Assembly: GCA_963730685.1 (NCBI GenBank)
Contig: CAVSSP010000003.1
Span: 1 to 64,000 of the forward strand
Length of the DNA stretch: 64,000 bases
Direction: 5' to 3'
From: Bog-756 sp963730685
GTDB lineage: Bacteria; Actinomycetota; Acidimicrobiia; Acidimicrobiales; RAAP-2
The translations under genes were made by a program, and so were the position numbers. Under the pieces are notes generated by a model, which searched no databases, was not told where the DNA came from, and saw nothing but the letters and a program-made list of their open reading frames with translations. Shown in pieces: positions 26,086-35,193 of the stretch. Numbering within the stretch: position 1 is the first letter of the stretch; every line of letters begins with the position of its first letter.

Positions 26086-27277
26086 CGACAAGCGGATCGC
26101 CGTCCTGGGTGCGGGCATGCACCCGTGGGGCAAGTGGGGCCGGAACTTCGTCGAGTACGGGCTGGCCGCCGCCGGTGACGCCCTGCGCGAGGCCGACGTG
26201 GCGTGGACCGACGTCCAGTACGTGGCCGGCGCCGACACCATCCGCAACGGCTACCCGGGGTTCATCGCCGGGGCCACCTTCGCCCAGGCCCTCGGCTGGA
26301 CCGGGGCCCGGGTCTCCTCGGCCTACGCCGCCTGTGCCTCGGGGGCCCAGGCCATCAGCAACGCCCGGGCCCAACTGCTGGCCGGGCTGTGCGACGTGGC
26401 CCTGGTGGTCGGGGCCGACACCACGCCCAAGGGCTTCTTCAAGCCCGTCGGCGGTGACCGCAAGGACGATCCCGACTGGCTGCGGTTCCACCTGATGGGG
26501 GCCACCAACCCCACCTACTTCGCCCTCTACGCCCGGCGCCGCATGGAGCTGTACGGCGCCACCGAGGCCGACTTCGCCGCCGTCAAGGTGAAGAACGCCC
26601 GGCACGGCCTCGACAACCCCAACGCCCGCTACCGCAAGGAGGTCACCGCCGCCGAGGTGCTGGAGTCCCCCATGGTGGCCGACCCCCTCCGCCTCCTCGA
26701 GATCTGCGCCACCTCCGACGGCGGGGCTGCCCTCGTGCTCAGCACCATGGAGTTCGCCCGCCGCCACGCCGGAACCGACGACCTCGTCACCATCGACGCC
26801 GTGTCCACCGTCACGCCCCGCTTCCCCCAGACCGTCATCGAGATGCCCAACTTCTCGACCGACTCCGCCGCCACCGCCGCCTCGGTCGGCCCCACCTTCA
26901 AGCAGTCGGTGGCCCTGGCCGCCTACGAGGAGGCGGGCATCTCCCCCGACGACGTCGACCTGGCCGAGGTCTACGACCTCTCGTCGGCCCTCGAGCTCGA
27001 CTGGTACGAGGACATCGGACTGTGCAAGGAGGGGGAGGCCGAGCGCCTATTGCGCGACGGCGACACCACCATCGGGGGCCGGGTGCCGGTCAACCCGAGC
27101 GGGGGGCTGTCCTGTTTCGGTGAGGCCATCCCGGCCCAGGCCATCGCCCAGGTGTGCGAGCTGGTGTGGCAGTTGCGGGGTCAGGCCGCTGGCCGCCAGG
27201 TGGAGTCGGCCCGGGTCGGCATCACCGCCAACCAGGGCCTGTTCGGGCACGGCTCGTCGGTCATCGTCTCGAAGTAG
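26078..27277 (+). CDS. Thiolase-like lipid-transfer protein (SCP-x/Ltp family)
   Basis: This is a 399 aa thiolase-fold protein. SSAYAACASGAQAI carries the position of the thiolase nucleophile Cys. Late in the protein NPSGGLSCFGEAIPA replaces the CxGHP motif of true thiolases, a feature of the Ltp/SCP-x group. TANQGLFGHGSS lies at the end. Members act as acyl-CoA thiolases or, with a DUF35 partner, as retro-aldolases in sterol side-chain degradation. The start overlaps the DUF35 gene. Exact reaction not determined. Confidence 0.85.
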   Translation: MPDDKRIAVLGAGMHPWGKWGRNFVEYGLAAAGDALREADVAWTDVQYVAGADTIRNGYPGFIAGATFAQALGWTGARVSSAYAACASGAQAISNARAQLLAGLCDVALVVGADTTPKGFFKPVGGDRKDDPDWLRFHLMGATNPTYFALYARRRMELYGATEADFAAVKVKNARHGLDNPNARYRKEVTAAEVLESPMVADPLRLLEICATSDGGAALVLSTMEFARRHAGTDDLVTIDAVSTVTPRFPQTVIEMPNFSTDSAATAASVGPTFKQSVALAAYEEAGISPDDVDLAEVYDLSSALELDWYEDIGLCKEGEAERLLRDGDTTIGGRVPVNPSGGLSCFGEAIPAQAIAQVCELVWQLRGQAAGRQVESARVGITANQGLFGHGSSVIVSK

Positions 27278-27372
27278 GCCCAACAAACCACCGGTCGGTT
27301 ATCTGGAAAAGTAAACCGCCGAGATTCCCATCCCGCCGGCCCCCGGCCGCCTCCCCGCACGGCCGGAGCCGG

Positions 27373-28318
27373 TCAGCCGGCAACCAACACGATCTTCCCG
27401 AACTTCCCGCCCGAGGCGAACCGCTCGTAGGCGGCGGCCGCCTCCGCCATGGGGAACCGCTCGGCCACCGGCACGGTCACCTTGCCGTCGGCCAGCAGCG
27501 ACACGGCGTGCTCCTGGACGACCTGGGCCACGGATGCCTTCTCCGACACCGTGCGCGACCGCAGCATGGAGCCTCCGACGGAGGTCCGGCGGGCCATCAG
27601 GCTCAACAGGTTGAGCTCGAGCTTGGCGCCGGCCCCCACCCCGATGACCACCACCCGGCCGCCGAAGGCCATGGACGGGAGCACCCCGGTCACGCCCGGC
27701 GCCCCGACCAGCTCGAGGGAGACGTCGTAGGGCCCGTGGTCGCCGACGGCGTCGGGATCGATGATCTCGTCGGCCCCGAGGTCCGCCACCCCGGCGCGCT
27801 GGGCGGGTGAGCGGACCGAGGCCACCACGTGGGCTCCACCGGCATGGGCCAACTGCACCGCCGCCGTTCCCACCCCGCCGGCCGCCCCCGAGATCAGGAC
27901 CCGCTCGCCCACCGACAGGCCGGCCTGGCTGAACAGGGCGTCGTAAGCGGTGGAGAAGGCTTCGGGAAACCCGCCGGCCTGGTCCCAGGGGATCCCGTCG
28001 GGAACGCGCAACACCGTGGCCTCGGGCACCGCCACCAACTCGCCCTGTCCCCCGCCGCCGGTGATGGCCATGACCCGGTCGCCGACGGTCAGGCGCGAGA
28101 CCCCGGGCCCGAGGGCGACCACCGAACCGGCGAACTCGAGGCCGGGGATGTCCGGCGGCGCACCCGGCGGGGCCGGGTAGTGGCCGGCTCGCTGCATCAG
28201 ATCGGCGGCGTTGATGCCGGCGGCGCGCACCGCCACCAGCACCTCGCCGCGGACCGGGTTCAGGATCGGGGTGCTCACGCCACTCGAGGACTCCGTCGAC
28301 GATGGTGACGGCGAACAT
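27373..28318 (-). pseudogene. Quinone oxidoreductase-like MDR enzyme, frameshifted
   Basis: This is an NADPH:quinone reductase-type medium-chain dehydrogenase of about 314 residues. The start MFAVTIVDGVLEWREHP is in one frame. From VRGEVLVAVRAAGINAADL onward the protein is in another, with a surplus base near 28254. The rest is complete: IPGLEFAGSVVALG, the nucleotide-binding GAAGGVGTAAVQLA, and the final FASGGKFGKIVLVAG. No catalytic-zinc ligands are seen. It is convergent with the thiolase operon and divergent from the CHAD gene. If the extra base is an error, the enzyme is normal. Confidence 0.85.
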
Positions 28319-28424
28319 CGTCCCAGGCTAGAGGCTGGGCGGCGCCATCGGCGGCCCCTCGGGCGGCAATCGCTGACATGGGCACCCCGCGCTCGTAGTC
28401 TGTGGTCCCAGGAGGTCGTGGTCG

Positions 28425-29503
28425 ATGTCAACCGAAGCGCTGACGGATACGGGGTCGGGAGGCGCTGTCCCCGAAGGGCCGTTCTCGAACGGGCCCAGCC
28501 GGCACGACGTGGGCCTCTATGTGGCCGAGGGCGCACCCGGTCCGACGGTGGGCATGGTGCTGCACCGGGTCTTCGCCCGGTCGGCCCGGACCTTCCTCCT
28601 GAACGACATGAACGACGAGCTGGTCAACCGGAACCGGCGGGTCCTAGGGGTGAGCACGCCGGGCTCCTTCGGCGCCGACCGGCCGCTGTGGGCCCAGACC
28701 GCCACTCGAGCGGGCCGACCGGGCGGCCAGGCGGGAGTCCGAAGTCGAGCGGATCCATCAGAGCCGGGTCGCCCTGCGCCGCATCCGGTCCACCCTGCGT
28801 ACCTTCCGTCTGGCCCTCGACCCGCAGTGGGGCACCGCCCTCCGGGCCGAGGTCGCCTGGTACAGCGGTCGCCTGGGCGAGTCGCGCGACCTCCACCTCA
28901 TCGAGGACATGATCCGCGACAAGGGCCCCCATGTGATGAGCAAGTCGAATGTGGAACGGCTGGTGGTGGTGGTGGCCACCCGACGGGCCACCGTCGAAGA
29001 AGAGCCTCGCCGCCGAGCGGGGCGGCGCCCGCCGCTTCCAGCTCACCGAGCAGATGATGGTGCTGTGGGACGGTCCCCACTTCACCGCCAAGGCGACCCT
29101 GCCGGCGGTCGATGCGCTGCCGGCCATGGTGCAGCGGGCCTGGCACGACGTGCGGGGAGCGTCCCGCACCGCCCGCAAGCAGACCACCGAGGCCAACCTG
29201 CACCAGCTCCGGATCCGGTTGAAGGACCTCCGCTACGGCTGCGAGACGGTGGCGCTGACCGAGGGGGGGCCGTCCCGCAAGGTGGCCAAGGCGGCCGAGC
29301 GCCTGCAGACCAAGCTCGGGGACGTCCACGACGCCCGGTTCTGCATCGACTGGTTGCGGGACCTGGGCAAGGAGCGACCCGAGCTGGCCGAGCCGGTCGA
29401 GGCACTGGTGGCCGTCGAGCGCGAGGCGGGGACCGAGGCCCGCAAGGGCTGGAAGAAGGACCTCAAAGAGGTCGAGCGCCGCTGGCGCAGCTGGCAGGAG
29501 TAA
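28425..29503 (+). pseudogene. CHAD-domain (polyphosphate-binding) protein, two frameshifts
   Basis: CHAD proteins are helical bundles with conserved His and basic residues that bind polyphosphate. The expected blocks are present in order: IHQSRVALRRIRSTLRTF, WYSGRLGESRDLHLIEDMI, LHQLRIRLKDLRYGCE and KLGDVHDARFCIDWL. They lie in three successive frames, with shifts near 28700 and near 29000, each explained by one surplus base. The ATG has AGGAGG nine bases upstream. Repaired, the protein would have about 358 residues. The neighbour facing it encodes a polyphosphate glucokinase, which fits a shared polyphosphate theme. Confidence 0.8.
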
Positions 29504-29544
29504 CAGGGAGAAGGCAGGCAGAAGGACTGCAGGAGGAAGAGGGC

Positions 29545-30382
29545 CTACACGGGGGGCTGGTTGACCCCGACGTGGTCCGACTCCCACAGCTTGATGCCAC
29601 CGAGGATGCCGGCCGTGTTGTCGACGATGGTGACGTCACCGTCGAGGAGGTCGCGCTTGACCCGGCGTGAGTTCCCACCGCCGATGTAGAGACGGTCGAA
29701 GAACATCGAGGGCGCGCAGGTTGGTGATGGCCTTGTTGACCCGCTTGTTCCACCGCTCCTCGCCGATGTCCTTGCGGGCCGCCTCGCCGAGCTGGTCGTT
29801 GTAGGTCTCCCCCTTCCGGAACGGCTGGTGGGCCACCTCGAGGTGGGGCATGAGGGTGCCGTCGTAGAAGAGGCCGGTGCCGAACCCGGTGCCGAGGGTG
29901 ATGGTCAGCTCGAGGCCGTGCCCGCTGATCACCGCCGCCCCCTGGATGTCGGCGTCGTTGGCCACCTTGGTCGGGACCCCGAACGCCCCGGTCAGGGCGG
30001 TGGCCAGATCGAACTTGGACCACTGCTCTTTCAGGTCGTCGTCCACGGCGCTGCCCGGCCCGCTCTTGGTCGAGAAGTGGGGGGCGGACAGGATCCTGCC
30101 GTCGCGCACCATGCCCGGAAAGCCCACCGACGCCCGCTCCGCCGCCGGCAGCGGGGCCATCAGCTTGGTCAGCGTCGACACCAGCTTGTCGGGGGGCATG
30201 GGGTAGGTGGTCGGCACCTTGACCCGGTCGGCCACCATGGCACCGTCGGCATCGAGCACCGATGCCTTCAGCCCCGTGCCCCCGATGTCGATGGCCAGCG
30301 TGAAGGGATGGCGGGGAGTGCCGCTGGCGGCGCTCGGCCCCTCCTCGTCGGCGTGGGACTGCTCGTCGTCGGTCATGGCCAC
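29545..30382 (-). pseudogene. ppgK: Polyphosphate glucokinase (ROK family), frameshifted near C-terminus
   Basis: This ROK-type kinase phosphorylates glucose using polyphosphate (often also ATP). AIDIGGTGLKASVLD binds phosphate, NDADIQGAAVISG holds the catalytic Asp, and ITLGTGFGTGLFYDG follows as in actinobacterial PPGKs. The frame runs to NKAITNLRA and should continue as MFFDRLYIGGGNSRRV, which lies in the next frame; one extra base near 29706 separates them. The natural end is at 29545. Repaired length is about 278 residues, normal for the family. Confidence 0.87.
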
Positions 30383-30478
30383 ACGCTAGGCGTCCGGCCA
30401 CCCGGACTGCGTCCGGGTCGCATCCGGGGTGCGCCCGGGCCTGACGGACCGGCCCCGATGCCGGTAGCGTCCTGCATC

Positions 30479-31891
30479 ATGGCCGATCAACCGTGGCTCG
30501 GAGATGCCTGCTCGTTGGTCGATGCCTTCCGGGCCGGCACCATCTCGCCGGGCGAGGCGCTGGAGGCGACGCTCGGGGCTATCGACGCATCCGAGCTCAA
30601 CGCCTTCAGCCATCTCGATGCCGAGGCGGCCAGGGGCGCGGCGGCGACCGCCGACGTCTCCCTCCCCTTCGGCGGGGTGCCCATGGGGATCAAGGAGCTG
30701 GAGACGGTGGCGGGATGGCCCTACACCGAGGCGTCCCTGGTGTTCCGCGACCGGGTGGCCGAGCACGACACCACCCAGGTGACACGGCTGCGGGCGGCGG
30801 GGGCGGTGCTGGCCGGCCAGACCACCGCCTCGGAGTTCGGCGGCGTCAACTGCACGAACTCCAAGCTGCACGGCACCACCCGCAATCCCTGGGATCCCGA
30901 GCGCACGCCGGGCGGTTCCTCCGGTGGCTCGGCGGCCGCGGTGTCGGGCGGGCTGCTGCCCATCGCCAGCGGCGGGGACGGGGGCGGGTCCATCCGGATC
31001 CCGGCCGGGTTCACCGGTCTGTTCGGGCTGAAGGCCACCTACGGGCGCATCCCCCGGGGGCCGGCGGTGCTCCAACCACCCCTCACGGTGGTGGTGGGGT
31101 GTGTGTCGAGGTCGGTGCGGGACACGGCCCGGTGGTTCGACGTGTGCAACGGCTGGGACTCCCGCGACAACCTGAGCCTGCCCCGGGTGTCGGGGTGGGA
31201 GTCGGGCCTCGGGTCCTTCGACCTCTCCGGCAAGCGGGCGGTCATCGCCGTCGACCTCGGTGCCGCCATCGTCGAGCCCCGGGTGGCGACCCTGGTCACC
31301 GAGTTGGCCGAGACCCTCATCGCCGCGGCCGGGCTGGCCCGGGTGGACGTCGTGGTGGACCTGCCCCAGGGTGGGCTCGAGTGGGTGATGTCCAACCTCA
31401 TCGGCCTGGCCGGCGAGCTGGGCGACCGCTATCCGGCGTGCAACGACGACCTCACCCCCGAGATCCAGCTGGGGATGAACCTCGCCACCCACAACCTGGA
31501 CGTGCAGAGTGCCGGCGCCACCGAGATGTTCCGGATCGACGTCAACGAGCGCATGGCCGCCCTCTTCGACCAAACCGACTTCATCTTCGCCGCCACCAAC
31601 CCCGACGTGGCCTTCGGCGCCGCCGGCCCGATGCCGACCAGAGTCGGCGACGTCGACCTCATCGCCGAGTACGGCTTCAACCGGGCGGTCGGCAACAACG
31701 GCGCGCTGACCATCCCGGCCAACCTCACCGGGAACCCGGCCGTCTCCATCCCGGCCGGGACGGTGGACGGACTGCCGGTGGGGCTGCAGGTCATCGGGCG
31801 GCACCACGAGGAGCAGCTGCTGTTGGAGCTGGCCGGGCTGGCCGAGCGCGAGCGGCCCTGGCCACTGGTGGCGCCACCGGCCGCGTCGTAA
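30479..31891 (+). CDS. Amidase-signature-family hydrolase
   Basis: This 470 aa amidase has the Ser-cisSer-Lys triad in the usual blocks: PMGIKEL (Lys), TPGGSSGGSAAAVSGG (cis-Ser region) and GGDGGGSIRIPAGFTGLFG (nucleophile region, normally GSD/TGGSIR). It ends with NLTGNPAVSIPAG and LPVGLQVIGRHHEE. Such enzymes hydrolyse diverse amides; the lack of GatB/C neighbours argues against GatA. It is followed after 11 bases by an LLM oxidoreductase, so the two may be co-transcribed. Confidence 0.88.
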   Translation: MADQPWLGDACSLVDAFRAGTISPGEALEATLGAIDASELNAFSHLDAEAARGAAATADVSLPFGGVPMGIKELETVAGWPYTEASLVFRDRVAEHDTTQVTRLRAAGAVLAGQTTASEFGGVNCTNSKLHGTTRNPWDPERTPGGSSGGSAAAVSGGLLPIASGGDGGGSIRIPAGFTGLFGLKATYGRIPRGPAVLQPPLTVVVGCVSRSVRDTARWFDVCNGWDSRDNLSLPRVSGWESGLGSFDLSGKRAVIAVDLGAAIVEPRVATLVTELAETLIAAAGLARVDVVVDLPQGGLEWVMSNLIGLAGELGDRYPACNDDLTPEIQLGMNLATHNLDVQSAGATEMFRIDVNERMAALFDQTDFIFAATNPDVAFGAAGPMPTRVGDVDLIAEYGFNRAVGNNGALTIPANLTGNPAVSIPAGTVDGLPVGLQVIGRHHEEQLLLELAGLAERERPWPLVAPPAAS

Positions 31892-31902
31892 CGTACCCGG
31901 CC

Positions 31903-32778
31903 ATGCGCATCGACCTGTGGGTACCGACCGCCACCCCCTTCAGCACCCCCGAGCTGTTGGCCTGCATCGCCGAGGAGGCCGAGCTGCGCGGCATCGGCAC
32001 CATCTGGGTGGGCGAGCACGTGGTGCTGTTCGACGAGTACGCCTCCCACTACCCCTACGCCGAGGACGGCCGGATCCCCACGCCGCCGGGTAGCGGCCTG
32101 CTCGAGCCGCTGTCGACGCTGTCCTTCCTCGCCGCCCGCACCACCACCGTCCGGCTGGGCACCGCCATGGTGCTCCTGCCCCAGCGCAACCCGGTGTACA
32201 CGGCCAAGGAGGTGGCCACCCTCGACTGGCTGTCCAACGGGCGGGTCGACTTCGGGGTCGGGGTGGGGTGGTTGGAGGAGGAGTTCGACGCCGTCAACGT
32301 GTCATGGCCCCACCGGGGCAGGCGCACCGACGAGTACCTCGAGGTGCTGACCACGCTGTGGTGCGACGAGACCTCCGCCTACGAGGGCGAGTTCTACTCG
32401 CTCCGGCCGTGCTCGATGTACCCCAAGCCCGTGCAGCACCCCCATCCCCCCATCCACATCGGCGGGGAGAGCGACGCCGCCCTCCGCCGGACGGCCCGGG
32501 CCGCCTCGGGCTGGCACACCTTCAACCGCACACCGGGGGAGCTGGCCGAGCCCCTGGCCACGCTGGATCGGTTGCTGGCCGACGAGGGCCGCAGCCGCCA
32601 CGATGTCCGGATCACCGTCTGCCCGTACTTCCAGGCCCTCGACGCCGACATCGCCGAGCAGTACGCCGGGGCCGGCGCCGACGCGGTGGCCGCCCTCCTC
32701 CTGCCCTTCGGGATCGACGAGGTCCGCTCGGCCATGGACGCGCTCCAACCGGTGCTGGACCGGGCCGCCGCCCTCTGA
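31903..32778 (+). CDS. LLM-class F420-dependent oxidoreductase
   Basis: This 291 aa luciferase-like TIM-barrel protein has IWVGEHVVLFDEY, LGTAMVLLPQRNPVYTAKE, RVDFGVGVGWLEEEFDA and HPPIHIGGESDAALRR, all typical of the F420-using LLM class common in actinobacteria. Substrate unknown. It begins 11 bases after the amidase stop. Its own stop lies in a run of three 16-bp tandem repeats that each contain a TGA. Confidence 0.88.
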   Translation: MRIDLWVPTATPFSTPELLACIAEEAELRGIGTIWVGEHVVLFDEYASHYPYAEDGRIPTPPGSGLLEPLSTLSFLAARTTTVRLGTAMVLLPQRNPVYTAKEVATLDWLSNGRVDFGVGVGWLEEEFDAVNVSWPHRGRRTDEYLEVLTTLWCDETSAYEGEFYSLRPCSMYPKPVQHPHPPIHIGGESDAALRRTARAASGWHTFNRTPGELAEPLATLDRLLADEGRSRHDVRITVCPYFQALDADIAEQYAGAGADAVAALLLPFGIDEVRSAMDALQPVLDRAAAL

Positions 32779-32826
32779 CCCGCCGGCCCTCTGACCCGCC
32801 GGCCCTCTGACCCGCCGGCCCTCTGA
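32779..32826. repeat. Three tandem copies of a 16-bp unit
   Basis: CCCGCCGGCCCTCTGA is repeated three times in perfect tandem directly after the LLM gene stop. The gene's own last bases (CCGCCCTCTGA) resemble the unit, so the array probably arose by slippage from the gene end. No function is obvious. Confidence 0.9.
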
Positions 32827-32857
32827 CGTCGCCGTGACCGCCACGGCCGCCGGGCGG

Positions 32858-34114
32858 TCAGCCGCCCATGGCCACCGGCAGTGACTCCATGCCCCGCAGC
32901 ACGACGTTGTGCTTGTAGACGACGTCGTCGACGGTGAGGGCCAGCCGGGGCGCCCGGCGGACCAGGGTGCCCAGCGCCACCTGCGCCTCCATCCGGGCCA
33001 GCGGCGCCCCCAGGCAGTGGTGGATCCCGAAGCCGAACCCGAGGTGGTTGTTGGGGGTGCGGGCGACGTCGAACCGGTCGGGGTCCTCGAACTGGGCGGC
33101 GTCGCGGTTGCCGGACGCCAGCAACAACATGGCGAAGTCGCCCTTCTCGAACCCGACTCCCCCGAACTCGCACGGCTCGAGGAACGACCGCCCGGTCAGC
33201 TGCACCGGTGACACGTAGCGGAGCATCTCCTCCACCCCGCTGCGGGTGACGGACGGGTCGGTGCGGAACCGCTCGAACTGGTCGGGGTGGCGGAGCAGCG
33301 CCAGCGTCCCTCCCGAGATGAGGTTGACGGTCGTCTCGTGGCCGGCCACCAGCAACAGGATGCACGTGGCCAGCAGCTCGGCCTCGCTCAGCTGGGAGCC
33401 GCTGTCCTCCGCCTCGACCAGCCGGCTGAGCAGGTCCCCACCGGGGTGGCGTCGACGGTCGGCCAGCAGCTCGAAGAAGTACTGGGAGAACTGGACCACC
33501 GCCTGGCCGCGGGCCTCGATGGTCTCGGCGGTGAGGAGGAAGTCGGGGTCGAGGCCCCGGGCGAGGGCGTTGGACCACGCCTTGAACCGGTCCTGGTCGG
33601 CCAGCGGCACCCCCAGGAGGTCGCAGATGACCCGCACCGGCAGCGGATAGGCGAACTCCTCGAGCAGGTCGACCCGGTCGGCGTCGAGGGCGGCGTCGAG
33701 GAGCTCGTCGACCACCTGCTGGGTCCGCTCCCGCAGGGACTCGACCACCTTGGGGGTGAAGGCCTTGACCACCAGGCCCCGGAGGCGGGTGTGGTCGGGC
33801 GGGTCCCGGAACAGGAACGGGCGCATCTCGATCATGGCCGCCGCCACCGGGTCGTCCTCGGCGATCGGGGTCCGGAACTGGGCCGGCATGCGGTCGACGT
33901 CGACGTTCAGGCTGTCCGAGCTGGCCCGCTTGTCGCGCAGGACGGCCAGGCAGTCGTCATGGCGGGCCAGGACCCAGAACCCGAGGTCGTTCCGGTGGAT
34001 CGGCGCCCGCCGGCGGAGGTCGGCGTAGAGCGGGAAGGGATCGCTGGCCCACGTGGGGTCGAACGGGTCGAAGACCGGGCGGCCGGAGGCGGGGTCCGTT
34101 GTCGACGATGCCAC
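32858..34114 (-). CDS. Cytochrome P450
   Basis: This is a bacterial class I P450 of 418 residues. It has the oxygen-binding I-helix AGHETT, the K-helix EEMLR and the heme loop FGFGIHHCLGAPLARME with the Cys thiolate. FLFRDPPDHTRLRGLV is the usual C-helix region. I start at GTG 34114 (VASSTTDPASG); the upstream frame is unlike protein. It is divergent from a short-chain dehydrogenase, and the space between holds a 14-bp direct repeat. Substrate unknown; redox partners are not in the window. Confidence 0.92.
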   Translation of the reverse strand: MASSTTDPASGRPVFDPFDPTWASDPFPLYADLRRRAPIHRNDLGFWVLARHDDCLAVLRDKRASSDSLNVDVDRMPAQFRTPIAEDDPVAAAMIEMRPFLFRDPPDHTRLRGLVVKAFTPKVVESLRERTQQVVDELLDAALDADRVDLLEEFAYPLPVRVICDLLGVPLADQDRFKAWSNALARGLDPDFLLTAETIEARGQAVVQFSQYFFELLADRRRHPGGDLLSRLVEAEDSGSQLSEAELLATCILLLVAGHETTVNLISGGTLALLRHPDQFERFRTDPSVTRSGVEEMLRYVSPVQLTGRSFLEPCEFGGVGFEKGDFAMLLLASGNRDAAQFEDPDRFDVARTPNNHLGFGFGIHHCLGAPLARMEAQVALGTLVRRAPRLALTVDDVVYKHNVVLRGMESLPVAMGG

Positions 34115-34182
34115 AGGGCGATGGTACCGAGTGCGGGGCGGGAGAGGGGGTGCGGGGACAGGAGCGGGGAGGCCGGGCGCTC

Positions 34183-34210
34183 TACTGTGGTGGCCGTACT
34201 GTGGTGGCCG
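34183..34210. repeat. 14-bp perfect tandem repeat in a divergent promoter region
   Basis: TACTGTGGTGGCCG occurs twice back to back between the P450 and SDR genes. It may be a binding site for a regulator of both or a simple duplication. Confidence 0.8.
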
Positions 34211-34277
34211 CCCCGCCGGGGCGGCCACCGACCGACCGGTCCGGCCCCGAGACGTCCGACCCGCCAGAGAGGTCCCC

Positions 34278-35129
34278 TTGCCACAGTCCGACCAGCCCGT
34301 ACTTCTCATCACCGGAACCTCGTCGGGGATCGGCCTGTCCACGGCGGTCGCCGCCGCCCGGGCCGGCTACACGGTGGTGGCCACCATGCGGAACCCCAAG
34401 GCCGATGCCGCACTGCGGTCGGCCGCCGCCGACGCCGGGGTCGAGGTCGACGTCCGTCCGCTCGACGTGACCGAGGACGACTCGATCCGATCGTGCGTCG
34501 ACGGCATCGTCTCCGACCACGGGCGCCTCGACGCCGTGGTCAACAACGCCGGGTCGGGCCACATCGGCACCATCGAGAACGTCTCCGTCGACGACGTCCG
34601 ACGGGTGCTGGAGGTCAACTTCTTCGGCGTGGTGGCGGTGACCAAGGCGGTCATGGCGCACCTGCGGGAGTCCCGTGGTCGCCTGGTCACCGTGAGCAGC
34701 GTGGGCGGCGCCATCGGCCAGCCCTTCAACGAGGCCTACTGCGCGGCCAAGTTCGCCGTCGAGGGATTCATGGAGAGCCTGGCACCGGTGGCGGCCACGG
34801 TGGGGGTCGGCGTCGTCATCGTCGAGCCCGGCCCGGTGACGACCGAGTTCGTGAACAACGTCGGCGTGGACCCCGTGGCCCTGTTCGCCGAGGCAGGACC
34901 CTACGAGCCCGCCCTGCAGGGCTACATTGACCACGTGATGGCCGACTTCAACTCCGACGCCGCCCAGACCGGCGAGGAAGTCGCCGCCATCGTCGTCGAG
35001 GCCCTGCGGGCCGCTGAACCCGCCCTCCGCATCCAGACCAGCACCTTTGCCGGGACGTTCGTGGGCACCAAGATCAGCGACCTCGACGGCACCGCCGTGC
35101 GGTCGATGACGAGCTCCTGGCTGTCCTGA
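34278..35129 (+). CDS. Short-chain dehydrogenase/reductase
   Basis: This is a 283 aa classical SDR. The cofactor site is ITGTSSGIGLSTAV, VVNNAG follows, the catalytic Ser lies in LVTVSSVGGA, and Tyr/Lys lie in YCAAKFAVEGF. ATMRNPKA after the second strand hints at NADP use. The start is TTG 34278, preceded by GAGAGG, since no ATG fits. It is divergent from the P450, with which it may share a pathway. Confidence 0.88.
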   Translation: MPQSDQPVLLITGTSSGIGLSTAVAAARAGYTVVATMRNPKADAALRSAAADAGVEVDVRPLDVTEDDSIRSCVDGIVSDHGRLDAVVNNAGSGHIGTIENVSVDDVRRVLEVNFFGVVAVTKAVMAHLRESRGRLVTVSSVGGAIGQPFNEAYCAAKFAVEGFMESLAPVAATVGVGVVIVEPGPVTTEFVNNVGVDPVALFAEAGPYEPALQGYIDHVMADFNSDAAQTGEEVAAIVVEALRAAEPALRIQTSTFAGTFVGTKISDLDGTAVRSMTSSWLS

Positions 35130-35193
35130 CCCGACGGGGTGTCCCGTCCCGGTGTTACCGTTCCGACCACTCTCGAGAGCGAAGGTGGTCGGT

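Noticed and set aside
30386..31807. Long minus-strand frame opposite the amidase
   Set aside because: Composition is that of antisense high-GC coding DNA; the amidase motifs lie on the other strand.
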